A stretch of 64,000 nucleotides of DNA from an uncultured bacterium (GCA_938036315.1 CALHPK010000002.1:1-64000), one strand, 5' to 3'. Shown: positions 18,722 through 28,150, counted from the first letter of the stretch. The notes: a model not told the origin generated them from the letters alone. Made by a program: numbers and translations.

Positions 18722-19705
18722 GTGAAGCTTGTTGTAATACAAACTGCGTTTTTGGGTGATTTCATTCTTACAACACCAGTACTGAAAAAGCTTTCTGAGC
18801 ACTTTGGGAGAGAAAATGTAATTGTAGTTGCCCGTCCTCATATCTCTCAGATAAGCAAAAATAAAGTTATATCGTTTGATAAAAGTTCTGGAAGAAAATT
18901 TAAAGAATTGATAAAAGTCATAATTCAGGTGCGAAAAATAAAACCTCAAATAGCAGTTGTCCCTCATCTTTCAGCAACAAGCGCACTTATACCTATCTTT
19001 GCTGGAGTGAAGAACGTGGTCGGCTTTGAGGAAAATTCTCTGTCTTTTCTTTTTTCAAAAAAGATAAGAAAGTATATCAGTGGTATAGTGTCCGAATCAG
19101 AAAGAATAGCAAGGGTTCTTATTCCCTTAGGTATAGAACCAATCCAACTTGAACCAGAAATACGTCTTGATTTAGAAAATCTAAACTACTGGAAGAGTGT
19201 AATGGGTGAAGCTGAAAAAAGGAAGATTGTGTTTGCTCCGTTTTCAAATTGGGGGACGAAAACATGGCCGTGGTGGAATAAGTTTTTGAGTATCTACTCC
19301 GGTATCTACTCCGCAGGAATAAAAGACAGAATAATTGTCCTTGGCGAAAAAGAAGTTGACATACCAAGTCCTAAAAATCAGTCAATTTTGAATCTTACTG
19401 GGAGGACTACTTTAAGGGATACGGTTTCGATAATATATCTTTCAGATCTATTTTTAGGTGTAGATAATGGTCTTTCTCATATTGCATCTGCCCTCAAAAA
19501 AAGATGTCTTATAGTTTTTGGTCCTACAACTCCTAAGTTCGGGTTCTTCCCAAATTTTTCGGATTTTACAGCTTTAGAATTAGCTGGTCTTCCATGCAAA
19601 CCTTGCTCTCTTCATGGACCTCAGTCCTGCCCATTAAAACATTTTAAATGTATGATGAATCTTTCCCCTGATATAGTATTAAAATTTTTGAAAGATTTCA
19701 GATAG
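18722..19705 (+). CDS. Glycosyltransferase family 9 (heptosyltransferase-like)
   Basis: GTG start; QTAFLGDFILTTPVLKKL, LFLGVDNGLSHIASAL, FGPTTP. Confidence 0.88.
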   Translation: MKLVVIQTAFLGDFILTTPVLKKLSEHFGRENVIVVARPHISQISKNKVISFDKSSGRKFKELIKVIIQVRKIKPQIAVVPHLSATSALIPIFAGVKNVVGFEENSLSFLFSKKIRKYISGIVSESERIARVLIPLGIEPIQLEPEIRLDLENLNYWKSVMGEAEKRKIVFAPFSNWGTKTWPWWNKFLSIYSGIYSAGIKDRIIVLGEKEVDIPSPKNQSILNLTGRTTLRDTVSIIYLSDLFLGVDNGLSHIASALKKRCLIVFGPTTPKFGFFPNFSDFTALELAGLPCKPCSLHGPQSCPLKHFKCMMNLSPDIVLKFLKDFR

Positions 19706-19741
19706 GTTTTTAATATTAAATTAAAAAGTAGTGTATAAGTT

Positions 19742-20725
19742 ATGAAAAAATTTCTCTCTTTTGTTTTGTTTGTTATTTATGGAGGGGTTTCTGTTTATGC
19801 TCAGGAAGAGGTGATAAAAATCGCAACGCTCTCGCCAGCTGGCTCCATTTTTAATGATCTCCTTCAGGATTTTTCAAAGGAGGTTGCAAGTAAAACCGGA
19901 GTAAAGTTTATAATCTATCCCGCAGGTGTTATGGGAGATGAAGAAACTATGATAAAGAAGATAAGGGTGGGTCAGCTTCATGGAGCAGCCATAATTATAA
20001 TTGGAATTAGAAAGATCGCCCCCGAATTTTCTGCTTTAGATGTTCCTTTACTATTCAAGGACTATAAAGAGATAGATTACATATACGAGAAATTCAAGAG
20101 AGAATTTGGCAGATTGTTTGAAGAGAGAGGTTTTAAAGTTCTGGCATTTACGGAACACGGGATAGCTTATTACTTTTCTAAAAAAGAGATCTCAGGATTT
20201 AGAGATATGGGGAAGACTAGGATATGGGCCTGGAAAGGAGAAAGGGTAGCGGAGACTTTGCCGAGGATCTTGGGAACAAGTCCTATATTTCTCCTTGTGC
20301 CGGATCTGCTTCAGGGAATTGAGACTGGAATGATTGAGTCATTCCAGACAACGCCAGCATCTTGCTTAAGTTTACAGTGGTGTAGGTACGTGAAAGTGAT
20401 GATAGACTTCCCATATAGATTTGAGCCAGCGGTCGTGGTTATTTTGAAAGATGTATGGGATAAATTTTCTCCGTCCACAAAAAAGATAATCGAAGAAACA
20501 GCTCTGAAATTTCAGAAAATTGCAACTGATCAGATAAGAAAAGCGCAAGAGGAAGCAAAGGAGAAGCTTAAAGGTTTGGGAATAAAATTTGTAAAGCTAC
20601 CTCAAGAGGAGATAAAATGGCTTGAAGAAGAAGTGAAAAACAAAATCTGGTTTGCTCCAAATTCTGATTACCCACCTGAATTCCTCAAGAGAATAGTAGC
20701 AGATCTTGAAGCAATAAGAAAGTAA
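19742..20725 (+). CDS. TRAP transporter substrate-binding protein, DctP family (orphan)
   Basis: Signal peptide; IKIATLSPAGSIFNDLLQDFSKEVASKTGVKFIIYPAGVMGDE. Confidence 0.88.
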   Translation: MKKFLSFVLFVIYGGVSVYAQEEVIKIATLSPAGSIFNDLLQDFSKEVASKTGVKFIIYPAGVMGDEETMIKKIRVGQLHGAAIIIIGIRKIAPEFSALDVPLLFKDYKEIDYIYEKFKREFGRLFEERGFKVLAFTEHGIAYYFSKKEISGFRDMGKTRIWAWKGERVAETLPRILGTSPIFLLVPDLLQGIETGMIESFQTTPASCLSLQWCRYVKVMIDFPYRFEPAVVVILKDVWDKFSPSTKKIIEETALKFQKIATDQIRKAQEEAKEKLKGLGIKFVKLPQEEIKWLEEEVKNKIWFAPNSDYPPEFLKRIVADLEAIRK

Positions 20726-20824
20726 AATTTTATAAATTAAAAACAAATTCTGTATCTTATAAGTCTAAATTATAATTTTGCAAATCTAAATAAAGATAGT
20801 GGTTGTAGTAATAATTCTTTAGCT

Positions 20825-21235
20825 ATGAAATTCCCATCCCCAGAATGGATAGAAAAGTATAAGGAGGAATTAAATAAGGGTCCATGGAAGGAATCCGGCA
20901 AAGAGTGGGTTTACGGTCCTGTTTGCTTTGTTATAGAAAAAGATGAGAGAATAGGACTTAGTGAGCCTGTTTACATGCTTATCGACATAGATAAAGGGGT
21001 GTGCCGTGATGCGAAAATAGTCAGCAAAGAGGAAGGAGAGAAAGCTCCATTTGTAATATATGGCGAATATGAAAGGTGGAAACAAATAATAAAGGGACAA
21101 CTTGAACCCATAACAGCGCTGGCTCAAGGAAAACTTAAATTGAAAGGCAATCTTGCAATAATAGTAAGATTTGTAAAGGCAGCAAATGATATGGTAAAAA
21201 CTGCTCAGAATATCCCGACAGAATTTCTGAACTGA
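20825..21235 (+). CDS. SCP2 sterol-binding-domain-like protein
   Basis: YGEYERWKQIIKGQLEPITALAQGKLKLKGNLAIIVRF pattern. Confidence 0.65.
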   Translation: MKFPSPEWIEKYKEELNKGPWKESGKEWVYGPVCFVIEKDERIGLSEPVYMLIDIDKGVCRDAKIVSKEEGEKAPFVIYGEYERWKQIIKGQLEPITALAQGKLKLKGNLAIIVRFVKAANDMVKTAQNIPTEFLN

Positions 21236-21242
21236 AAAAATC

Positions 21243-21833
21243 GTGATAAAGGATGGAAAATTTTGGCTTATGCGTGATATAGCTATTGCCATATTATTAG
21301 CTCTGTTCGTCAGAACTTTTATAGTACAGGCTTACAAGATACCCTCCGGCTCTATGATGCCAACACTACTTCCCGGAGATTACCTCCTTGTGAATAGACT
21401 AGCATATGGAATAAGATTACCATATAAAGGGTATATTGTGAGATGGAGGGAGGTAAAAAGGGGAGATATTGCAATTTTTGTTTTCCCAAAGGATCGTAGA
21501 AAAGATTTCGTAAAAAGAGTAATAGCTCTTCCCGGAGAGGAAGTAAAAATAAAAAATAAGAAAATTTACATAAATGGTAAGGAAATAGAAGATAGATGGG
21601 GTATTTTTTCAGATAGCAACTATGTTGGATATCCCCGAGATGACTTCGGACCGGTGAGAGTTCCACCTGGATCAGTTTTTGTCTTAGGAGATAACAGAGA
21701 CGAATCTAATGACTCAAGATATTGGGGATTTGTTCCAATAGAAAACATAAAAGGTAAACCTCTTGTGATATACTTCTCGGTCGGCTCGGAAGAAGGAATA
21801 AGATTTAAAAGGTTATTTTCAACGCCAAAATAG
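21243..21833 (+). CDS. lepB: Signal peptidase I
   Basis: GTG start; IPSGSMMPTLLPGDYLLVNR, FVKRVIALPGE, VLGDNRDESNDSRYWGFV. Confidence 0.95.
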   Translation: MIKDGKFWLMRDIAIAILLALFVRTFIVQAYKIPSGSMMPTLLPGDYLLVNRLAYGIRLPYKGYIVRWREVKRGDIAIFVFPKDRRKDFVKRVIALPGEEVKIKNKKIYINGKEIEDRWGIFSDSNYVGYPRDDFGPVRVPPGSVFVLGDNRDESNDSRYWGFVPIENIKGKPLVIYFSVGSEEGIRFKRLFSTPK

Positions 21834-21853
21834 AAAGTTCTGAAAAGATCTTC

Positions 21854-21895
21854 AGAATTGAGAATTATCACATTAGAATTGAGAATTATCACATT
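21854..21895. repeat. Perfect 2 x 21 bp tandem duplication AGAATTGAGAATTATCACATT
   Basis: Read directly. Confidence 0.95.
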
Positions 21896-21909
21896 GTGAA
21901 ATTTGTAGA

Positions 21910-22359
21910 TTAGAATAGTTCAAAACAAGAGCCTATGATTATTCCTCCCAGAACATCTGAAAACCAATGATCTTGAGCTAATATTCTTCCTATCCCAACC
22001 AAGAATGGAAGAGTCAAAAATGGAATCTTGCATAATGTGCTCTCACAAATATTATTGCCAATCGTTATATATACTGCAGCCGATGCCTGCGAATGTCCTG
22101 ATGGAAAGGAGCGATTATAATTTCTCAAGCCCAGAAAAGAGAAGTTGTAAGGACTTCCAGATGATGAGGCGTAAGGTCTAAACCTTCCTGAGAATTTAAT
22201 AAGCTGAACTGTTGCGGTAGTGAGTGCTAATGAAATTCCTGCACGTAGGAATATCAGTTTTAGCTTATCATCTTTAAAGATTATACCAGATGCATAACCA
22301 GCCATTGTAAAAGGTAAGATAAAGTATCCATCTCCAGGCAAGCTCAGTATCTCCCCCAT
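21910..22359 (-). CDS. PAP2 phosphatase, C-terminal (catalytic) part of a frame-split gene
   Basis: KFSGRFRPY, RSFPSGHSQA, DHWFSDVLGG motifs; N-terminus continues in the ORF ending at 22344 in another frame. Confidence 0.85.
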   Translation of the reverse strand: MGEILSLPGDGYFILPFTMAGYASGIIFKDDKLKLIFLRAGISLALTTATVQLIKFSGRFRPYASSSGSPYNFSFLGLRNYNRSFPSGHSQASAAVYITIGNNICESTLCKIPFLTLPFLVGIGRILAQDHWFSDVLGGIIIGSCFELF

Positions 22360-22580
22360 TCGTCCAATTGTAATCTTTTTGATAGATCATTTATGGGTTT
22401 ATCCAAAATAGATGCTGATGCTGCTACGATCACACCGATTCCAACACCAAACCCAAGTTCATGAAGTTCTTCTATCCCTATACCGTATTTCATTTCAAAA
22501 GATGGGGTTGCGCTAACAGGTTGTGAAATTACCACGCTAACAGATTGTGAAATTACCACAAGTATCAGAGCTTGTATCAT
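22344..22580 (-). CDS. PAP2 phosphatase, N-terminal part (signal peptide plus DKPINDLSKRLQLDEWG) of a frame-split gene
   Basis: Overlaps 21910-22359 by 16 nt in another frame; merging at the G5 run gives ...LQLDEWG-EILSLPGDGYFILPF..., as expected for PAP2. Confidence 0.75.
   Translation of the reverse strand: MIQALILVVISQSVSVVISQPVSATPSFEMKYGIGIEELHELGFGVGIGVIVAASASILDKPINDLSKRLQLDEWGRY
22511..22558. repeat. 2 x 24 bp tandem duplication (1 mismatch) inside the signal peptide coding region
   Basis: CGCTAACAGGTTGTGAAATTACCA / CGCTAACAGATTGTGAAATTACCA. Confidence 0.95.
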
Positions 22581-22610
22581 ATTATGCTTTCTTATTCTGC
22601 CTCATCTGTT

Positions 22611-23288
22611 TTACAACCTTATGTATATCATTTTTATTTTTCTCTTTTTAGGGTTAATCCTTTTGGCAATGTAGTAGCCGGTTAGAAATCCACCTATGTG
22701 TGCCCACCAAGCTACCCCTCCTAAACCAGAAAATGGTAAGGTTATTATGCCGTTGATAATTTGTGATAAGAACCAAAATCCAATAAAAACTATAGCAGGG
22801 ATTTCTGAAAATGTGACGAAGAAGAAGATAGGTATTAGCGTAAGGATTCTTGCTTGTGGAAAATATAGCATATATGCTGCCAAAATCCCAGAAATTGCCC
22901 CACTTGCACCAACCATTGAAACTTTACTACCACCAAAAGCCATACCTACCAATATCTGAATTATCGCTGCTCCTATCCCGCTTAGGATGTAAAAGAAAAT
23001 AAACCTTATTCTACCCATCAGAGCTTCTACATTATCCCCAAATATCCATAAAGTCCACATATTGCTTATTATGTGTAACCAGGACCCATGTAGGAACATA
23101 TGCGTAATCATACTTTTAGGATTTTCAAGTAGCCGAGCAGGAGTAATGCCGAACTCCTGTATGAATATCTGAAAAGCAATTTCATCTAAGTTATATTGGT
23201 ATATCCACACTGCGGAATTTATAATAATGAGAGCTATTGTGATTATTGGAAATTTTTTGCTACGGTTTGCATCCTTTATCGGGAGCAT
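22611..23288 (-). CDS. Rhomboid family intramembrane serine protease
   Basis: HGSWLHIISNMWTLWIFGDNVE, GASGAISGILAAY, HIGGFLTGY. Confidence 0.93.
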   Translation of the reverse strand: MLPIKDANRSKKFPIITIALIIINSAVWIYQYNLDEIAFQIFIQEFGITPARLLENPKSMITHMFLHGSWLHIISNMWTLWIFGDNVEALMGRIRFIFFYILSGIGAAIIQILVGMAFGGSKVSMVGASGAISGILAAYMLYFPQARILTLIPIFFFVTFSEIPAIVFIGFWFLSQIINGIITLPFSGLGGVAWWAHIGGFLTGYYIAKRINPKKRKIKMIYIRL

Positions 23289-23420
23289 AAACGAAAGGAT
23301 TGCCTCACTTCTTTACTAGTTCTTGCTCATCATCTATACTTCATTAAAGCTTATGTTTTGTCGCAGATATACAGAATTTTACAATAATTTTTCAACCGGA
23401 GTTTCAAGATCCTAACCTTT

Positions 23421-23448
23421 GGAAAAATTCCAATGGAAAAATTCCAAT
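23421..23448. repeat. Perfect 2 x 14 bp tandem duplication GGAAAAATTCCAAT
   Basis: Read directly. Confidence 0.95.
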
Positions 23449-23501
23449 GTTAACATTAAAACCATGATAAAAATCCGTAATGAATAAAATATTCATACTG
23501 T

Positions 23502-24074
23502 ATGTTCAAAAGAGCTTTTAGCAATATATATGAGAAATTACAGAAGTTCGTAGGTAAATTCAATTTAGATGATCTCATATTCCTGATTGTAGAAGCTATA
23601 TACTTTGTTAAGTCAGAAATTGGTAAAAGTCGCAAAGCTAAGTCAGCTGGTAAATTGAATAAAGATAGGATCTACAAAAGTATAAAGGAAGACCCAATAT
23701 TTAGATTTGCTATCCCAGTTATATCAAATACTTTTTTATTCTTAGCTACAAAAAACATAAGCTTTTTGATTGCTGATTTAATCTTTACAATGATATTTCT
23801 TTCATTTTTGAGTATCAAGGTAGCTGAATCTTCAAAGATTGATCTGTCGGAAAGGAGAAATAGAAAAATCATATCAGCAGTTGTTCGGAAAATTCTGAAA
23901 AAGTATTGGAAGCAAATATTAGTTCAGAAGGGGACAGAATTTTCAAAGAAAAGATTCTTGCGAAAAAACAAAGCATCAATCACCTTTGACATTTTATCTT
24001 CTAGTTCAGAAATTATGGATATCATAACAAAAGAGCTTATAGATGAATTTAGGCATGATATGCAAAGTAAGTGA
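23502..24074 (+). CDS. Hypothetical protein, two hydrophobic segments
   Basis: 190-aa ORF overlapping rimI by 32 nt; no family recognised. Confidence 0.55.
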   Translation: MFKRAFSNIYEKLQKFVGKFNLDDLIFLIVEAIYFVKSEIGKSRKAKSAGKLNKDRIYKSIKEDPIFRFAIPVISNTFLFLATKNISFLIADLIFTMIFLSFLSIKVAESSKIDLSERRNRKIISAVVRKILKKYWKQILVQKGTEFSKKRFLRKNKASITFDILSSSSEIMDIITKELIDEFRHDMQSK

Positions 24075-24561
24075 GGTTGATCCAGCAGTAAGTCAAGATG
24101 CTACTTTAGGATCTGAAGATTTAGAAATTCAAAATGTTACCATAGAAAAATCATCTTTAGATGATCTTCAAGATATAGTAAGAATAGAGAGCGAATCATT
24201 CAAAGATCCATGGCCTGAGAGTATAATAATTAAAGACATCTTGAATGACAATCTTTTTGTAGCTAAAGTAAAAGGAAAGGTGATTGGGTATATATCAATT
24301 GAAAAAATTCTCGATGAAGTGCATATTCAAAATATAGCGGTTGATAAAAAATTCAGGAGAAAGGGGATTGGTTCATTGCTTATCAGATTTGCAATTGATA
24401 GTAACCCTGGTTGTTCATTTTTTCTTGAAGTGCGCCGGTCAAACTCTCCAGCTATATCTTTATATAAAAAATTTGGATTCCATGAAGTAGGAATAAGGAA
24501 AAATTACTATGGTGATGAAGATGCTATAGTAATGGCAAAGCAGAAAAAAGAAGATGGATAA
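24043..24561 (+). CDS. rimI: GNAT acetyltransferase, RimI-like (S18-alanine N-acetyltransferase)
   Basis: FKDPWPESI, HIQNIAVDKKFRRKGIGSLLI, LEVRRSNSPAISLYKKFGFHEVGIRKNYY. Confidence 0.88.
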   Translation: MNLGMICKVSEVDPAVSQDATLGSEDLEIQNVTIEKSSLDDLQDIVRIESESFKDPWPESIIIKDILNDNLFVAKVKGKVIGYISIEKILDEVHIQNIAVDKKFRRKGIGSLLIRFAIDSNPGCSFFLEVRRSNSPAISLYKKFGFHEVGIRKNYYGDEDAIVMAKQKKEDG

Positions 24562-24565
24562 TCCT

Positions 24566-24603
24566 TTTTAGATATTTTATCCTGTTTTTAGTATTTTATC
24601 CTG
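24566..24603. repeat. Imperfect two-copy tandem repeat TTTTTAG(A)TATTTTATCCTG in the rimI/ferredoxin convergent gap, overlapping the ferredoxin stop
   Basis: Read directly. Confidence 0.8.
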
Positions 24604-24874
24604 TTGCCTTTTTCTGCCTTCTATAATATTCTGCATTTTTCTCAATAAAGTTTTTCCATTTTTCTGGTAAGGATGATTCGGGGAATATTGCGTTTACAGG
24701 GCATACCGGTTCACAAGCACCACAATCTATGCATTCTTCTGGATTGATGTAAAGTTGTTCCTCCTTCTCAAAATCTGCTTCATCCTTTTTCGGATGAATG
24801 CAATCAACAGGACAAACCTCAGTACAAGCCGTATCCTTCACGCCAATGCAGGGTTCCGCAATTATGTAAGCCAT
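24596..24874 (-). CDS. Ferredoxin, two Fe-S clusters (FdxA-like)
   Basis: CIGVKDTACTEVCPVDCI and CIDCGACEPVCPVNAI motifs. Confidence 0.93.
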   Translation of the reverse strand: MAYIIAEPCIGVKDTACTEVCPVDCIHPKKDEADFEKEEQLYINPEECIDCGACEPVCPVNAIFPESSLPEKWKNFIEKNAEYYRRQKKATG

Positions 24875-25013
24875 CTCTTACACCTCCGCAGGTACAGTTT
24901 AATTATCAAAATCATATTTTAGCCTTTTTCAAGTTAGATTGGCTGTGGTCAGAAATCTTGCAATTTTTTGATATGCGTTCAGATCTCTGCTGACCGACAG
25001 CCAACCAAAGTAA

Positions 25014-26255
25014 TCAATGGCAGTGTGGTGTTGCTCCTGGGATATGGATCCCTTCCGCTTCTGCAAAGTCAATTTCAGATACTAGATACTTTTTCCCATC
25101 CTTATCAAGAGCGTATATCCGCGTGTACCCCTTGCCCTGAGCAAATAGATAAACATAATTGTTATGGTAGATCCCCTCGCCTGGAATTTCATCAAATTCG
25201 ATCATTGATTCAAGTCCACCTTTTGAATTTAGAATTGCCACCTTCTTTTTATCATGCATAATAAGGAAGAGTTTACCAGGGTATTCGATGCCAAATTGTG
25301 AGAAAAATTCTTCAGGGTATTCCCAGACCCACCATATATCACGAGCTACAAAGTTGTATCCTATAACGCCTTTTTTGAAGATGACATAGCCTATACTTCC
25401 TCCGAAGGTATGAGCATTTGATTTGAATGCTCCTTTGTCATCTAACTTTGAGTACACGGGCGAAAGTTTGTTGTGTTCCTCTCCAATAACTCTATCGATT
25501 CTGAGGTTTTTGGCATCGAAAGAAAGAATAGTTCCTGTTCTGTTGTGAGAAGCCAGCCCCATACCAATTTCTTTATTTATTGATAGATCGAAAAATGCAC
25601 ACTCATCTGGGGTTCCATCTTTCTCTTTGCATGGAGGAACACTTTCAAGCCTCAGATCTTTCTCTATTTTTTTTGCATCAAGGTTCACAACAGATATTCT
25701 GTTATCTGAGAAGTTAGCTACAAACCAGAATCCGTTGTAGTATCTTGCAAAGTGTGGAGTCGAGAAACCTGAAACTCTTGCAATCTCTTCGAGAGTATCC
25801 ACGGATATAAAGGAAACATCTCCGCTATCTTCATTGACTACTGCTACTATTTTGTTAGCATCGTCGATATCCATATGCGATGGGTGTTCACCAACACTGA
25901 TGCTTTTGACCAGAGCTCCGGTTTCACCATCGAAGACATCCACTTTGTTTTGGGCTGAATTAGCAGCAAATGCATACCTGCCATCTTTTGAGAACATAAC
26001 TTGGTGGTATACAGCTCCTGGTACCTGCTTTATGCGCACTGTTTTGCCATTTATGATAATTGCTATTTTCCCTTCTGTTTCGCCACCGAGAACGATTTTT
26101 TCTGGGATGACATCATATGGTAGTTTATTCTCTTTGTCTTCTGATTTGGCACATCCTACAGATAGTATTCCGCACATCAATAAGATGTGAGTTGCCTTTT
26201 TAATTTGTGTTAGACCTTTTTGGGGGGAGTTGTGGTTTAATACTTTTGTCTTCAT
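25014..26255 (-). CDS. Beta-propeller (YVTN/WD-like repeat) lipoprotein, C-terminus HIPGATPHCH
   Basis: ATG 26255 has SD GGGAGGTG 8 nt upstream; lipobox-like LLMCGILSVGC; repeats such as YAFAANSAQNKVDVFDGETGALVKSISVGEHPSHMDID. Confidence 0.78.
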   Translation of the reverse strand: MKTKVLNHNSPQKGLTQIKKATHILLMCGILSVGCAKSEDKENKLPYDVIPEKIVLGGETEGKIAIIINGKTVRIKQVPGAVYHQVMFSKDGRYAFAANSAQNKVDVFDGETGALVKSISVGEHPSHMDIDDANKIVAVVNEDSGDVSFISVDTLEEIARVSGFSTPHFARYYNGFWFVANFSDNRISVVNLDAKKIEKDLRLESVPPCKEKDGTPDECAFFDLSINKEIGMGLASHNRTGTILSFDAKNLRIDRVIGEEHNKLSPVYSKLDDKGAFKSNAHTFGGSIGYVIFKKGVIGYNFVARDIWWVWEYPEEFFSQFGIEYPGKLFLIMHDKKKVAILNSKGGLESMIEFDEIPGEGIYHNNYVYLFAQGKGYTRIYALDKDGKKYLVSEIDFAEAEGIHIPGATPHCH

Positions 26256-26278
26256 GTTTTTCACCTCCCGGAGTTTTT

Positions 26279-26473
26279 TTGCTCTGCTGGGTCTTCCGAC
26301 TTCCCTCAGTGCAAGTTTCCTTGCACTTAGAGTGGTTTTTTACAGAAGTTACCTTCCCAGACGGCAAGCTTTTATTCACCCCACCATCCAGTGGTAACTT
26401 CTAACCACCCATTCGGGTCACGGCGGCCGAGAGACCGCGCCCGAATCCCACGGGCTTCCCCTTCACAGAGCAA
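26279..26473 (-). promoter_or_regulatory. Cobalamin (B12) riboswitch
   Basis: On minus strand: 8-bp closing helix TTGCTCTG/CAGAGCAA; GGGAAGCCCGTGGGATTCGGGCGCGG...CCGCCGTGA; GAAGTTACCACTGG...TGGGAAGGTAACTTC helix; AAGTGCAAG-GAAA-CTTGCACT hairpin; B12-box-like AAGTCGGAAGACCCAGCA (approx. 26289-26302). Confidence 0.92.
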
Positions 26474-26608
26474 CAAAATACTAAAACACCATATCTGTGT
26501 TTTTAATTTTTCAAAATATTTTAATCAGCATCTTCAGGAATTCATAATCATAATGAACCTTGATCCAAAGTCCCAAAATGTCCCCTTGAAAATACATAAA
26601 CCTATAAC

Positions 26609-26653
26609 ATCATATATTCTGAATATATTCTGACAAACATCATATATTCTGAC
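26609..26653. repeat. Duplicated ACATCATATATTCTGA(CAA) segments
   Basis: Read directly. Confidence 0.8.
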
Positions 26654-26656
26654 AAA

Positions 26657-28150
26657 TCATCTATTGTATATCTTGCATAAGTCAAGTAATTTTTCAACTA
26701 TATCGTCATAGTTTATATCTGCAGGAAGTCTCCAGATCCAGTTATCAGATGGTTTTGATGGAAAATTCATTCTTGACTCTTCTCCTAGGGACAAGATATC
26801 CTGCATCTGTACAATGGCGTATCTTGATGGAGAACTATATGCTATCTTTATAACCTCCCAACTAACTTCTTCCTCTTTAAATTCTCTTCCTACATACTTG
26901 AATAATCTTTTTTTAGTATCATCACCGATAAATTTAAACCATCCTCTTATTGGTAGATTGTCATGTGTACCGGGGTAGACTACCGAATTCTGGTCAAATG
27001 TGTGTGGTAAGCTTCCTTCTTCAAAAGAGAACTGAATAATTTTCATCCCTGGGAATCCAAATTTTTCCTTTATGTATTTCACTTCATTTGTGATAAACCC
27101 GAGATCCTCGGATATGATTTTTACGTTAGGGATAGATTTTTTGACTTCAGAGAAGAATTCCTCGGCTGGGGCACTTTCCCATCTTCCATTTACAGCAGTT
27201 TTTTCACCAGCTGGAATCTCCCAGAAGCCTACAAAACCTCTGAAATGATCTATCCTAATAAAATCAAAGAGCTTAACAGCATGTCTTATTCTCATTATCC
27301 ACCATAAAAATTTGTCCTTTCTCAAATTCTCCCAATTGTATACAGGAGTTCCCCAGAGTTGTCCTGTTTCACTGTAAAGATCTGGCGGTACGCCGGAGAC
27401 ATATATTGGTCTGAGATTGCTGTCAAGTTTAAAAATGTGTGGATTTGCCCACACATCTGAACTGTGGAAGCTTGGATATATGGGCAAATCACCTATTATG
27501 AACACTTTTTTTGAATTAGCGTAATCTTTAAGCTCTTTATATTGCTCAAAGAATATAAATTGTTCAAATTTGAAAAACTCTACTTCTTCTTTGAGTTCAT
27601 TCTTCAGAGAATTGAGAGATCTTCTGAACTTTATATCATCATCCATTTCATACCAATCTTTACCGGTTTTCAGTTTCAAGGCTGAGAGGATTGAATAATC
27701 TTCGAGCCAGTAATTATTCTCTTCGCAGAATTTCTCAAAACTATAGTCATATTTTTTTGCTTTTTTAAATGATTCAAATGCAATTGTTGTATATTTCCTT
27801 TTGATTTTATAAGCCCTTTGGTAATTCACCTTTTGTTCATAATAATTCTCATTTTCGTAATCTTCTAAATCCATTTTGTTAATAAGTCCCATTTTGTAGA
27901 GCTTGTGGAGATCTATAAATATTGGGTTGCCAGCAAATAGAGATATTGAGTTGTATGGAGAATTCCCGAGCTTTTCTGAAGTTGGATTCAATGGGAGGAT
28001 TTGCCAGAGGGTCTGCCCGGCTGAGGAAAGGAAGTCTACAAATCTGAAGGCACAAGTGCCAAAATCTCCGCAAGCTCCCTCAGGCAAAGATGTGATGTGA
28101 AGCAAAATCCCCGCTCGCCTGACGTCATACAATAGTAACCCGCCTACCAT
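26657..28150 (-). CDS. malQ: 4-alpha-glucanotransferase (GH77)
   Basis: RRAGILLHITSLPEG, DFIRIDHFRGFVGFWEIPAGE, ISEDLGFIT, YPGTHDNLPIRGWF. Confidence 0.94.
   Translation of the reverse strand: MVGGLLLYDVRRAGILLHITSLPEGACGDFGTCAFRFVDFLSSAGQTLWQILPLNPTSEKLGNSPYNSISLFAGNPIFIDLHKLYKMGLINKMDLEDYENENYYEQKVNYQRAYKIKRKYTTIAFESFKKAKKYDYSFEKFCEENNYWLEDYSILSALKLKTGKDWYEMDDDIKFRRSLNSLKNELKEEVEFFKFEQFIFFEQYKELKDYANSKKVFIIGDLPIYPSFHSSDVWANPHIFKLDSNLRPIYVSGVPPDLYSETGQLWGTPVYNWENLRKDKFLWWIMRIRHAVKLFDFIRIDHFRGFVGFWEIPAGEKTAVNGRWESAPAEEFFSEVKKSIPNVKIISEDLGFITNEVKYIKEKFGFPGMKIIQFSFEEGSLPHTFDQNSVVYPGTHDNLPIRGWFKFIGDDTKKRLFKYVGREFKEEEVSWEVIKIAYSSPSRYAIVQMQDILSLGEESRMNFPSKPSDNWIWRLPADINYDDIVEKLLDLCKIYNR

Noticed and set aside
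24968-25261. 97-aa plus-strand ORF
   Set aside because: Antisense to the beta-propeller 3' end; no family, no SD
26207-26633. Plus-strand ORFs over 26207-26633
   Set aside because: They lie antisense to the cobalamin riboswitch and leader, which explain the local GC-rich structure
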